DNA of 64,000 nucleotides from RGIG3135 sp964477115 (GTDB taxonomy: Bacteria; Actinomycetota; Coriobacteriia; Coriobacteriales; Eggerthellaceae): NCBI GenBank assembly GCA_964477115.1, contig CAYZCY010000001.1, positions 15,177-79,176 of the forward strand, written 5' to 3'. A model generated the notes under the pieces. The model was not told the DNA's origin. It searched no databases and saw nothing but the letters and a program-made list of their open reading frames with translations. This document shows, one piece after another, positions 1 to 8,139 of the stretch (its first letter is position 1; each line of letters begins with the position of its first letter). The position numbers and the translations under genes are program-made.

Positions 1-1
1 C

Positions 2-256
2 GTCGATGACGCCGAGAAGCCCTCTGAAGCTGGAACGCTTGCCGGGCCGGTATCCGAGCGCTATGACGTAAGCGGTAAGCTCAGGTTTGTGACTGCACGT
101 CCTGGCGCGGTCGTCGTCTCCGTTGATGGAGAGCCTGTTACCTTGACCGATGAAGACGGCAACGGCGTATATGAATATACGGTAGACTTCTCGCAAATAC
201 TCGCACAGTGGCAAGAAGACAACCAGGTGGCCACTGATACCGCAAACGCAGAATGA
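2..256 (+). CDS. C-terminal part of a RodZ/YmfM-like protein (5' truncated by window edge)
   Basis: An open frame enters from the left edge and ends at TGA 254-256, giving 84 residues and no start codon. The readable part has a short beta-rich segment (FVTARPGAVVVSVDGEPV, then LTDEDGNGVYEYTVDF) and an acidic hydrophilic tail. This resembles the small C-terminal domain (DUF4115-like) of RodZ/YmfM cell-shape proteins. Gene order supports the idea: in Bacillus ymfM precedes pgsA, cinA and recA, as here. The family call is inference from context and a short tail; it could be another secreted or membrane-anchored protein. Confidence 0.5.
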   Translation, partial: VDDAEKPSEAGTLAGPVSERYDVSGKLRFVTARPGAVVVSVDGEPVTLTDEDGNGVYEYTVDFSQILAQWQEDNQVATDTANAE

Positions 257-326
257 TGCAAGTTCATGTGAAGATGCCCTAGCCAAAAGAGCTCGGCAGG
301 CTCTTCGATGCACGAAAGGAATTGAC

Positions 327-824
327 ATGGCCAAAGAGTCCAGCTTCGACGTTGTCTCAACGGTTGACATGCAGGAAGTAGACAACGCTTTCCAGCAGGC
401 AAAGAAGGAGATCTCCCAACGCTACGACCTTAAGGATTCCGGCGCTGAGATCAGCCTCGACAAGTCCAAGCAAACCATTACCGTTGCGGCTCCTGCTGAC
501 TTTGTAGCTAAGCAGGTCATCGACGTCATCGGCTCTAAGCTTATCAAGCGCGGTATTGATCTCGCATCCGTTAAGTGGGGAGATCCCGTAGCCGCCACCG
601 GCCAAAGCGTCCGTCGCAGCGCCAATATCGTCAATGGCATTGACAAGGAAACCGCAGGTAAGATCAACAAGGACATCAAAGCGCTTAAGCTTAAGTGCAA
701 GGTTCAGATCGAAGGCGATCAGCTTCGCGTGAGCTCCGCCTCTCGTGACACCTTACAGGAGGTCATCGCTTTCCTGAAGGGTCAGGATTACGGTCAGCCT
801 CTACAGTACACGAACTATCGTTAG
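327..824 (+). CDS. yajQ: YajQ family (UPF0234) nucleotide-binding protein
   Basis: The product is 165 residues, the normal length of the YajQ family. These soluble proteins have two ferredoxin-like (RNA-recognition-like) halves and some bind cyclic di-GMP. The N-terminus SSFDVVSTVDMQEVDNA and the segment AKLISQRYDLKDS-type (here KKEISQRYDLKDSGAEI) are family signatures. The ATG at 327 follows GAAAGGA by about seven bases. The gene lies 70 bp after the preceding stop and only a few bases before rimO, so it is probably the first gene of a short transcript. Its physiological role is not settled; no other signalling gene is nearby to help. Confidence 0.93.
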   Translation: MAKESSFDVVSTVDMQEVDNAFQQAKKEISQRYDLKDSGAEISLDKSKQTITVAAPADFVAKQVIDVIGSKLIKRGIDLASVKWGDPVAATGQSVRRSANIVNGIDKETAGKINKDIKALKLKCKVQIEGDQLRVSSASRDTLQEVIAFLKGQDYGQPLQYTNYR

Positions 825-833
825 GTCTTGGTC

Positions 834-2183
834 ATGCTTTCGGGCAATTCTTCTGAATCGCACCGCACGCTCAATGCACGCAAGTCTTTGGCTGCGTGCA
901 TTGTTACGCTAGGTTGCGCAAAAAACGAGGTTGACTCCGCTCATATGAAAAGCCGGCTTATCGAAGCTGGTTATGCTGTAGAGGATGACCCTTCCGCCGC
1001 TGACGCCATCATCATCAACACCTGCTCTTTCATTCAAACAGCAACCGAAGAAAGCATCGACACCATTCTCGAGTTCGCTGAACTTGATTCTGTTGTTAGC
1101 GGAGACTGCCGCATTGTCGTTGCGGGTTGCATGCCTGCTCGCTATGGCAAGGACCTCGAAGCTGAGCTTTCCGAGGTACGCGCCTTCGTTCCCTGCTCTC
1201 GTGAGGATGACATTGCCCAGGTGCTTGACAATCTGTTCTTTGATGTCGCACCCGAACGGGCTGCGATATGCCTTCGAGAAGATGTTCATGCGGATCAAGA
1301 TGGCGTGTTCGCTTATGTGAAAATCTCGGATGGCTGCGATCGTTGGTGCTCGTACTGCACCATTCCTTTGATTCGCGGCCCATATCATAGCTTTAGCTAC
1401 GATGTCATTCGCAAGCAGGTATCCGCACATGTGCAGGCGGGTAAGGCCGAGATCGTGCTTATAGCCCAGGATACGGGGCGATGGGGCCTCGATTTCGAAG
1501 ATAAGCGGTCTTTAGCATGGCTGCTTGAGAAGCTTTCCGAGGAATTCCCCAAAACCTGGTTCAGGGTTTTGTATCTCGAGCCCGAAGGCGTTACCGATGA
1601 GCTTCTCGAGGTCATGTCCTCTCATGACAACATATGCAACTACCTCGACATCCCGCTGCAGCATGTCGACTCCGACATGCTCAAGGCCATGAACCGAAGG
1701 GGGTCACGACAAGAGTTCGAAGCCCTGTTCGCCCGAATCCTTGACAGCGTTCCAGACATGACGCTTCGGACTACGCTCATCGTGGGTTTCCCGGGAGAGA
1801 CCGAAGAGCGGTTCGAGGAGCTATGCGACTTTGTCGAGTCGAGTCCCTTTGCCTACATCGGCGCCTTTGCTTACTCCCGCGAGGAAAGCACGCGTGCCTA
1901 TGACTTGCCCGGTCAGCTTGACGAAGACGAAAAAGCCGACAGGCTTCAGCGGATTCGCGATATCGCAGACGCGGTCTGCACTGCTCGCGTTGCCGAGCGC
2001 ATTGGCAAACGCATGGCGGTTCTCGTTGAAGGCTGCGAAGAAGACGGGCAGCTCTACGGCCGCACTCAGTCTCAAGCGCCAGAAGTTGACGGCGTAACCT
2101 ATCTTGAGGAGGGTGTCCCAGGAGATTTCAAGGATGTCCTTATCTGCGATACGCTCATGTATGAAATGGAAGGTGAGATCTAG
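834..2183 (+). CDS. rimO: Ribosomal protein S12 methylthiotransferase RimO
   Basis: A radical-SAM methylthiotransferase of about 449 residues that adds a methylthio group to an aspartate of ribosomal protein S12. The N-terminal UPF0004 domain begins with VTLGCAKNEVDS, typical of RimO rather than MiaB. Further Fe-S cysteines lie in NTCSF and AGCMPA, and the radical-SAM cluster is CDRWCSYC followed by TIPLIRG. A TRAM-like domain ends the protein. A TTG at 828 is in frame, but ATG 834 sits eight bases after an AGG and is preferred. Its TAG stop shares one base with the GTG of the next gene, indicating coupling. The MiaB paralogue is at 8487-9875. Confidence 0.95.
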   Translation: MLSGNSSESHRTLNARKSLAACIVTLGCAKNEVDSAHMKSRLIEAGYAVEDDPSAADAIIINTCSFIQTATEESIDTILEFAELDSVVSGDCRIVVAGCMPARYGKDLEAELSEVRAFVPCSREDDIAQVLDNLFFDVAPERAAICLREDVHADQDGVFAYVKISDGCDRWCSYCTIPLIRGPYHSFSYDVIRKQVSAHVQAGKAEIVLIAQDTGRWGLDFEDKRSLAWLLEKLSEEFPKTWFRVLYLEPEGVTDELLEVMSSHDNICNYLDIPLQHVDSDMLKAMNRRGSRQEFEALFARILDSVPDMTLRTTLIVGFPGETEERFEELCDFVESSPFAYIGAFAYSREESTRAYDLPGQLDEDEKADRLQRIRDIADAVCTARVAERIGKRMAVLVEGCEEDGQLYGRTQSQAPEVDGVTYLEEGVPGDFKDVLICDTLMYEMEGEI

Positions 2184-3346
2184 TGTCTTCCAAACCAAAT
2201 AAGCTTGAAGTTACAGAGAAGATCTGGACTCCTGCAAACATCGTAACCATGATCCGAATTTGCCTGGTTCCCGTGTTTGTAGCTGCCTTTCTCATGCCCT
2301 GGCCTGAGTGGCTTGGCCTGAGTTTCATATCGGACGAAACCAAGGCTCTTATTGCAGCGGGTCTTTTCATCCTGATCTCTTGCACGGACTGGATTGACGG
2401 CTACCTGGCAAGGAGTCGTGGGGAGGTTACCGACTTCGGCAAGTTCATGGATCCCCTGGCTGACAAGATCTTGGTTGCAGCCGCACTTCTTGCGCTTGTC
2501 GAGCTTCAGGTTTTGCCCTCGTGGCCTGTTCTCATCATCCTTGGCCGAGAGTTTATCGTTTCCGGCGTTCGCATGATGGCCGCAGCGGAGGGCGTCGTCA
2601 TTGCTGCAAGCTGGTATGGCAAAGCAAAGACCGTGTTTCAAATCATCGCCATCGTGATGTTCATCGTTAAGGACAACCTGCATCTTGAACTTCCCACTAT
2701 TGGAGATGTATTCGGAAGTCCCTTCTACATCGCGTGCTGGGCTGTGATGGGAATCGCACTGCTGCTAACCATCATGTCTATGATGGATTACCTTTCGAAG
2801 GCTCGTCATCTTATCGGTTTTGCACCGAAGGACGGCTCGACATCGATCAGCCCCAAGGCCCTTGAGAAGCAGCTTAAGAGCTTGGCGCAAGATATCGTCT
2901 TGCTGGCAGGGGAAAAACACGTTCGCTTTGGCTTTGCCGAAAGCCTTACCGGCGGCATGATGGGAGCTGTGATTACTTCCATACCCGGAAGTTCCGAGGT
3001 CTACTATGGGGGAGTTAACGCTTACGACAACAGCGTCAAGACCTCTGTTCTCGGGGTAGATTCGCACATCATCGAAGAACATGGAGCGGTTAGTGAAATC
3101 ACTGCCCGCAAGATGGCGGAAGGTGGAAAAAACGCACTGGGGCTTGACTTGTGCGTATCCGCGACGGGCATTGCGGGTCCCGGTGGCGGCAGTGATGCAA
3201 AACCCGTAGGCAGCGTGTGGATCGGGGTCAGCTCAGGTGACGAATCTAGCGCTACGCTCCACTGCTTATCCGGAGACCGTGAGACAATTCGACTTCAAAC
3301 GACGCTCATTGCCTTTACCCTGCTCTTTGATGAGCTGAGTAAATAG
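2183..3346 (+). CDS. Fused phosphatidylglycerophosphate synthase PgsA and CinA C-terminal amidase
   Basis: One uninterrupted 387-residue frame joins two enzymes. Residues 1 to about 200 are a membrane CDP-alcohol phosphatidyltransferase; the catalytic motif runs from D69 to D94 (DWIDGYLAR, then FGKFMDPLADK). Residues from about 225 to the end are a CinA C-terminal domain (PncC, nicotinamide-nucleotide amidase) with FAESLTGG near 251 and VSATGIAGPGGG. The GTG start overlaps the rimO stop and has GGAAGGTGAG just upstream. In Bacillus pgsA and cinA are separate neighbours, so this looks like a gene fusion that keeps both modules. The CinA N-terminal MoeA-like domain is absent. A second CDP-alcohol phosphatidyltransferase is at 32994-33650. 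Confidence 0.9.
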   Translation: MSSKPNKLEVTEKIWTPANIVTMIRICLVPVFVAAFLMPWPEWLGLSFISDETKALIAAGLFILISCTDWIDGYLARSRGEVTDFGKFMDPLADKILVAAALLALVELQVLPSWPVLIILGREFIVSGVRMMAAAEGVVIAASWYGKAKTVFQIIAIVMFIVKDNLHLELPTIGDVFGSPFYIACWAVMGIALLLTIMSMMDYLSKARHLIGFAPKDGSTSISPKALEKQLKSLAQDIVLLAGEKHVRFGFAESLTGGMMGAVITSIPGSSEVYYGGVNAYDNSVKTSVLGVDSHIIEEHGAVSEITARKMAEGGKNALGLDLCVSATGIAGPGGGSDAKPVGSVWIGVSSGDESSATLHCLSGDRETIRLQTTLIAFTLLFDELSK

Positions 3347-3389
3347 GGGCTATAGAGAACGAATTGAGAAAGTATCGAGACTGATTTCA

Positions 3390-3427
3390 GACAACGTTGG
3401 GACAAGTTCCCGACGTTGTCTTTGTAT
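3390..3427 (+). terminator. Rho-independent terminator after pgsA-cinA
   Basis: The arms GACAACGTTGGGA (3390-3402) and TCCCGACGTTGTC (3408-3420) pair over 13 positions with one G-T wobble. They enclose a five-base loop and are followed by TTTGTAT. It lies between the stop at 3346 and the recA promoter, so it should separate the two transcripts. Confidence 0.85.
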
Positions 3428-3481
3428 ATTGGCTAGCAGAGAGTCACTTCGATATAAATCAAACTTTATCATAGAAGTGAC

Positions 3482-3509
3482 TTGACCTCCAAACATGTGT
3501 TCGTATAAT
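3482..3509 (+). promoter_or_regulatory. recA promoter with LexA (SOS) box in the spacer
   Basis: TTGACC (3482-3487) and a perfect TATAAT (3504-3509) are 16 bp apart. Inside the spacer, 3490-3503 reads CAAACATGTGTTCG. This matches the Gram-positive/actinobacterial LexA box (GAAC, four bases, GTTC) except for A instead of G in the left half. It sits 57 bp before the recA start. The same half-site variant occurs at 12677-12689 next to lexA. Confidence 0.82.
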
Positions 3510-3565
3510 GAAATAGAACACTTTTTCTAAAAACGCAGTTGAAACGTCCATTTGAGGGGAGTGTC

Positions 3566-4624
3566 ATGAATAGCGAAAAGCAGAAGATGCTAAAGATCAC
3601 CACTGATCAAATCGAGTCCAAGTTTGGCAAGGGTGCCATTATGACTTTGGGCGAGGGGGGTGCTGATCTCAATATCGGCGTCATACCCACAGGGGCGCTT
3701 CCTCTCGACGCCGCTCTCGGCATCGGTGGCGTTCCGCGCGGACGCATCATTGAGATATACGGCCCTGAGTCCAGCGGTAAAACAACCTTGGCACTTCAGA
3801 TCCTCGCTGAAGCTCAGGCCATGGGCGGCATTGTTGCCTTCATTGATGCAGAACATGCGCTCGATCCCGTTTACGCGGCTCGAATCGGTGTTGATATCGA
3901 TGAGGTTCTCATCTCTCAGCCTGACACTGGTGAGCAAGCGCTTGAGATTTGCGACATGCTCGTTCGCTCCGGCGCTATCGACTGCGTCGTCGTTGACTCC
4001 GTAGCAGCTCTTGTACCCCGCGCTGAAATCGAAGGAGAAATGGGCGATACCACGGTCGGCCTCCAGGCGCGCTTGATGTCTCAGGCTCTGCGTAAACTTG
4101 CCGGCTCCCTCTCCAAGTCCAACACCACTTGCATCTTCATCAATCAGCTTCGAGAGAAGATCGGCGTAATGTTTGGCAACCCGGAAACCACAACGGGCGG
4201 CCGCGCACTGAAGTTCTTCTCAAGTGTCCGCATTGACATCCGACGGATTGATTCCATCAAACTCAACGGTGAAGTGGTGGGTAATCGCGTAAGGGCCAAG
4301 GTTGTTAAGAACAAGGTAGCCCCTCCGTTCCGTCAAGCTGAGTTCGATCTCATGTACGGTGAAGGAATCTCACGTGAAGGCTGCATCATCGACATGGCTG
4401 TTGAGTGCGGTGTCGCAAAGAAGAGCGGCGCCTGGTACACCTATGGCGAGGAGCGTCTTGGACAGGGCAGGGAAGCTGCTAAAGCTACGCTTCGCGACAA
4501 CCCCGATATGAGGGATGAAATCGAAAGGCACGTCCGCGAAGAATACAATATTCCCGTCATCGATTCATCGGCGCTTGAAGATGATCCCATCAGCCCTGCC
4601 CCCAAGTCTTCAAAGAAAAAGTAA
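3566..4624 (+). CDS. recA: Recombinase RecA
   Basis: RecA forms ATP-dependent filaments on single-stranded DNA, drives strand exchange and stimulates LexA self-cleavage. The product is 352 residues. Walker A GPESSGKT is at 66-73; FIDAEHALDP, VVDSVAALVPRAEIEGEMGD and the NQLREKIGVMFGNPE segment follow, and the tail is acidic then lysine-rich. I chose ATG 3566 because GAGGGGAG lies just upstream; the frame stays open to 3539 but without a Shine-Dalgarno site. recX starts two bases after the stop. An SOS-type box in the promoter indicates LexA control. Confidence 0.98.
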   Translation: MNSEKQKMLKITTDQIESKFGKGAIMTLGEGGADLNIGVIPTGALPLDAALGIGGVPRGRIIEIYGPESSGKTTLALQILAEAQAMGGIVAFIDAEHALDPVYAARIGVDIDEVLISQPDTGEQALEICDMLVRSGAIDCVVVDSVAALVPRAEIEGEMGDTTVGLQARLMSQALRKLAGSLSKSNTTCIFINQLREKIGVMFGNPETTTGGRALKFFSSVRIDIRRIDSIKLNGEVVGNRVRAKVVKNKVAPPFRQAEFDLMYGEGISREGCIIDMAVECGVAKKSGAWYTYGEERLGQGREAAKATLRDNPDMRDEIERHVREEYNIPVIDSSALEDDPISPAPKSSKKK

Positions 4625-4626
4625 TC

Positions 4627-5121
4627 ATGTCCCTTGAAGCAAGGCGCACCCGGCAAGGGATAAAGCCTTCCGAAGACGCATTTCAGCGCATTGTGAAACT
4701 AGCCTCAATCAGAGAGCGGTCATCCGCATATCTTTCAGCCCGCCTTGTTTCGGAGGGCTACACGGAAGAGGAAGTGGATGCCGCTCTCTCCAAGGCTATC
4801 GATTACAACATAGTCAACGACCTTCGCTATGCCGAATGCTACCTGCGAACACAAAAGGCTTCTGGCAAGGGCATTGCCAAAGCGCTCAGGGACCTTCAGT
4901 CTTTAGGTATTGACGTTTCCGAAGACGAGGACATCCAATCCTATATCATTGAATGCGAAGACACGGAAGAACAGCGTGCGATGGAGCTTCTCTGTCACAA
5001 GCCTCCACGTTCGAGGAATCTTCGAGAAGGCGCTTATCGCCGCTTGATTTCTGCTGGATACTCCTCTCAGGTAGCAAGCTCGGTTTCTCGCAGATGGGCC
5101 GAAGCACAAGCTGTCTCCTGA
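4627..5121 (+). CDS. recX: Regulatory protein RecX
   Basis: A small helical protein of 164 residues that modulates RecA filaments. The sequence has the repeated three-helix pattern of RecX: RIVKLASIRERSSAYLSARLVSEGY, then VNDLRYAECYLRTQKASGKG with a conserved RYAE-type core, then a third repeat LREGAYRRLISAGYSSQVAS. It begins two bases after recA with ATG and very probably is cotranscribed with it under the same LexA-controlled promoter. Length and position are normal for recX. Confidence 0.9.
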   Translation: MSLEARRTRQGIKPSEDAFQRIVKLASIRERSSAYLSARLVSEGYTEEEVDAALSKAIDYNIVNDLRYAECYLRTQKASGKGIAKALRDLQSLGIDVSEDEDIQSYIIECEDTEEQRAMELLCHKPPRSRNLREGAYRRLISAGYSSQVASSVSRRWAEAQAVS

Positions 5122-5218
5122 TCACTGATACGGTGCCTTCACGCTTTCAAGTGAGCTAATTTGCTGAATTATCGCTCCTGAAATCGAGCGTTGCTGCTCA
5201 TCCGATCAAATATTGGGT

Positions 5219-5328
5219 TATAATTTTATAGCTCTGAGCGATGTTCACCCGAAAGGGTTTATATATAAACAATCATATATGCCGTTATTTCGTGTGTATG
5301 TTGCTCATGCCCTTGCATGGGCATTTTT
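5219..5328 (+). promoter_or_regulatory. Leader region upstream of rny with TATAAT box and intrinsic terminator
   Basis: In the 251-bp space between recX and rny, a perfect TATAAT (5219-5224) lacks a good -35. It is followed by a small GNRA-type hairpin (ACCC-GAAA-GGGT, 5247-5258) and then by ATGCCC/GGGCAT arms (5307-5324) ending in TTTTT. The layout would yield a transcript of roughly 100 nt that stops before rny. It could be an attenuated leader, a small RNA, or the recA-recX terminator with an unrelated AT-rich stretch. Confidence 0.5.
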
Positions 5329-5372
5329 ATTGACTATAAAACAACAAATCAAGACGAAAGGGGGAGCGCAAG

Positions 5373-6902
5373 ATGGAGATTATCTTCCTTGTCATTGGCG
5401 CTGCAGTAGGCGTTGCTCTCGGTTTCGTCGTCACTCGCTATCTTGTTAACGCCTCTACTAAGAAAGCTGCTGAGGAAGCAACTAACGTAATTGAGGAAGC
5501 TAAGAAACAAGCTGAAACGATGCGACGAGAAGCCATTATCGAGGCTAAGGACCAAGCTCTTAAGTTCAAGCAAGAAGCAGAAGAAGAGAACAAGGAGCGC
5601 ATGCGCGAGGTTCGTGCTGCCGAAAACCGCGTTGCACAGCGCGAGGAATCCCTCGACAGGCGCGTGGATTCACTTGACGCTCGCGAGCATCAGATCTCAT
5701 CTCTTCAGGGTCAGCTCGAACGTCGAGAACGAGATCTTGATGAGGCTGAAGAGGAGATTGCCTACAGGCTCGAGCAGGTTGCCGGCATGACGCCTCAGGA
5801 GGCAAAGCAGGAGCTTCTTGACGGCCTTCGTGATGAGGTTATTCATGAGTCCGCGGCTATTATTCGCGACTCCGAAGCACGCACTAAGGCTGAAGCTGAC
5901 AAGAAGGCTCGTATGATCTTAAGCCTTGCAATCCAGCGCGTTGCGGCAGACCACTCCGCCGAAAACACGGTGTCTACCATTCACATCCCCTCTGATGACC
6001 TCAAGGGTCGCATTATCGGCCGTGAGGGTAGGAACATCAGGTCTTTCGAGCAGCTCACCGGCACCAATCTGATCATTGACGACACGCCCGAGTGCGTGAC
6101 CATTTCCTGCTTCGACCCCGTTCGTCGAGAAATCGGCCGCGTAACCATGGAGAACCTCGTTTCCGATGGTCGCATTCATCCTGCACGTATCGAAGAGATG
6201 TATGGCAAGGCCGTATCCTTTGTAAATCAGCGCGTTCAGGAAGCCGGTGATCAGGCTGCATTCGATACCGGAATCCATGACCTTCACCCTGAGCTCGTGC
6301 GCACTATCGGACGTCTTCGTTACCGCACCTCTTACGGTCAAAACGTCTTGAACCATTCTCTCGAGGTTGCCTATCTTGCCGGCGTTATGGCAGCTGAGCT
6401 TGGCCTTGACCCTATTCCCGCGAAGCGTGCAGGTCTTCTGCATGACCTCGGTAAAGCCGTTGATCATGAAGTTGAAGGCAGCCATGCGGTCATTGGTGCA
6501 GATCTTGCGCGCCGTTTCGGCGAGCGTCCTGAGATCGTTCACGCCATTGAGGCTCATCATGCTGACGTTGAGCCTAACACCGTGCTCGACGTTCTTATTC
6601 AGGCTGCGGACGCAGTTTCCGCTGCGCGTCCTGGAGCTCGCAAGGAAACGCTGGACGCATATATCAAGCGTTTGGAGAAGCTTGAGGAAATCGCCAACTC
6701 TCATGAAGGCGTTGAGCGCACCTATGCAATCCAGGCAGGTCGTGAAGTTCGCGTCATGGTTCAGCCCGAGATCGTTGATGAGGCTCAATCTGTCGTCCTT
6801 GCCCGCGATATCGCCAAGCAGATCGAAAACGAGATGCAATATCCCGGTCAGGTTAAGGTTGTCGTAATTCGCGAGAGCCGCGCTGTTGACTACGCAAAAT
6901 AA
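5373..6902 (+). CDS. rny: Ribonuclease Y
   Basis: A membrane-anchored endoribonuclease that starts mRNA decay. The 509-residue product has one N-terminal transmembrane helix (about 3-22), then a long charged coiled coil rich in E, K, R and A (about 30-165). A KH domain follows (IHIPSDDLKGRIIGREGRN, about 205-265), then an HD phosphohydrolase domain (NHSLEVAYLAGVMA, LLHDLGKA, AIEAHHAD, about 325-430). ATG 5373 is preceded by AAAGGGGGAG. The next gene starts within its last codons. Order recA-rny-spoVS-miaB matches Bacillus. Confidence 0.97.
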   Translation: MEIIFLVIGAAVGVALGFVVTRYLVNASTKKAAEEATNVIEEAKKQAETMRREAIIEAKDQALKFKQEAEEENKERMREVRAAENRVAQREESLDRRVDSLDAREHQISSLQGQLERRERDLDEAEEEIAYRLEQVAGMTPQEAKQELLDGLRDEVIHESAAIIRDSEARTKAEADKKARMILSLAIQRVAADHSAENTVSTIHIPSDDLKGRIIGREGRNIRSFEQLTGTNLIIDDTPECVTISCFDPVRREIGRVTMENLVSDGRIHPARIEEMYGKAVSFVNQRVQEAGDQAAFDTGIHDLHPELVRTIGRLRYRTSYGQNVLNHSLEVAYLAGVMAAELGLDPIPAKRAGLLHDLGKAVDHEVEGSHAVIGADLARRFGERPEIVHAIEAHHADVEPNTVLDVLIQAADAVSAARPGARKETLDAYIKRLEKLEEIANSHEGVERTYAIQAGREVRVMVQPEIVDEAQSVVLARDIAKQIENEMQYPGQVKVVVIRESRAVDYAK

Positions 6903-7998
6903 CAAATCTCAAAACATATCCTCCTTTATCGAGGAGGTTACTGGCGACAGCCATCTTCGGATCGAAGACGATCTCGGAGATGGCTTCGTCCGTTTGAAGA
7001 GCTCTGAAGCCGAAAGAAGGCAGGCAGCTCAAGATATACAATGCTCCGAAGACATCATCATCGAAATGCTCCGTAATTCGCGAGACGCCCATGCCAAGCG
7101 AATTTACCTTGCCCTTCAGCGCGAAGACAACCTGAGGACAATCACCATCATTGATGACGGCGACGGCATCCCCGCAAAGCTGCACAGCAAGATCTTCGAG
7201 CCAAGGGTTACCTCCAAGCTCGATTCCGCTCATATGGACAAATGGGGTATACACGGCAGAGGTATGGCTCTCTACTCAATTGCGGTCAATACCCTTTCAT
7301 CACGCGTGGTGTCTTCTGAAGTGAATCTGGGCAGCAGTCTCCAAGTCACCTCCGATACCCGAAAGCTACCAGAGAAAACCGATCAGTCCAGCTTTCCTTA
7401 CTTTGAAGTTCAAGCCGATGGGGTATACGCCATGCGCGGCCCCAAGAATATCCTGAGAGTTGCTTCGGAATTTGCTCTAGAGCACAGAAAGCAGCTTTCC
7501 GTTTGGGTAGGCACCCCCACGGAGATACTGGCCACTCTCATTGATCATTCGAAGCAGATGCTTGATTTAAAAGAATTGATTTTCACAGACGACATGGCTC
7601 AGGTACCCCTTGCCCTCAGGCCGGGGCTTGCCTTCGACAGTGAATCCTTGGTAGAAGAGGCAAGAAACCTTGGTTTCATGATTTCCAGTCGAACGGCCTA
7701 TCGCATACTTAACGGAGAGCTGGCTGTGCAAGCTAGTCTTACCGAACGCCTATCGGCCGAGGGCATGAGAAACATCAAGGAGAAGAGCTCATTTAGAGAA
7801 AAGAAAGCTTGTCGTGCGCATAAGGTCAAATTTGAAGCTCAAGAAATCCAAAAGCTCGAGAATCGCATACTCCAGGCTTATTCCGAATTGGCAGCTTCGC
7901 ACTACCTTTCCTCGAACATTAAGCCAGCCATTAGCGCAGATGCCGACAAGCTTCGCATAACGATACCATTGCTTCCGCTTGAGGATGATGAATCATGA
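6886..7998 (+). CDS. GHKL-fold ATPase of unknown function
   Basis: A 370-residue protein with an N-terminal Bergerat (GHKL) ATP-binding fold. The N box EMLRNSRDAHAK is at about 60-71, the G1 box IIDDGDGIP at 88-96, and the second glycine box GIHGRGMALYS at 121-131. No phosphorylatable histidine domain, receiver, transmembrane segment or MutL/Hsp90/gyrase signature is visible. The C-terminal third is helical and basic. The start is probably TTG 6886, which overlaps the rny stop by 17 bp, suggesting translational coupling. I do not recognise the specific family; the fold is certain, the job is not. Confidence 0.75.
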   Translation: MTTQNNKSQNISSFIEEVTGDSHLRIEDDLGDGFVRLKSSEAERRQAAQDIQCSEDIIIEMLRNSRDAHAKRIYLALQREDNLRTITIIDDGDGIPAKLHSKIFEPRVTSKLDSAHMDKWGIHGRGMALYSIAVNTLSSRVVSSEVNLGSSLQVTSDTRKLPEKTDQSSFPYFEVQADGVYAMRGPKNILRVASEFALEHRKQLSVWVGTPTEILATLIDHSKQMLDLKELIFTDDMAQVPLALRPGLAFDSESLVEEARNLGFMISSRTAYRILNGELAVQASLTERLSAEGMRNIKEKSSFREKKACRAHKVKFEAQEIQKLENRILQAYSELAASHYLSSNIKPAISADADKLRITIPLLPLEDDES

Positions 7999-8059
7999 AA
8001 CCCTCGCTTTACCTGATGAAGCAGAAATTGCAGTAGTCTATCAATGGGTACTCAAGTAA
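7985..8059 (+). CDS. Possible 24-residue coupled peptide (doubtful)
   Basis: An ATG-ATG start inside the end of the GHKL gene opens a 24-codon frame (MMNHETLALPDEAEIAVVYQ, then WVLK) ending at TAA 8059. It overlaps the upstream gene by 14 bp, as coupled genes do. No domain can be seen and the length is within chance, so this is a candidate only. Confidence 0.15.
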   Translation: MMNHETLALPDEAEIAVVYQWVLK

Positions 8060-8139
8060 AATATTGACCGTCGGGCTTATAAACTCACCACACAACAAGC
8101 AACAACATAAACGCAACACTAACACAAAAGGAATACCCC

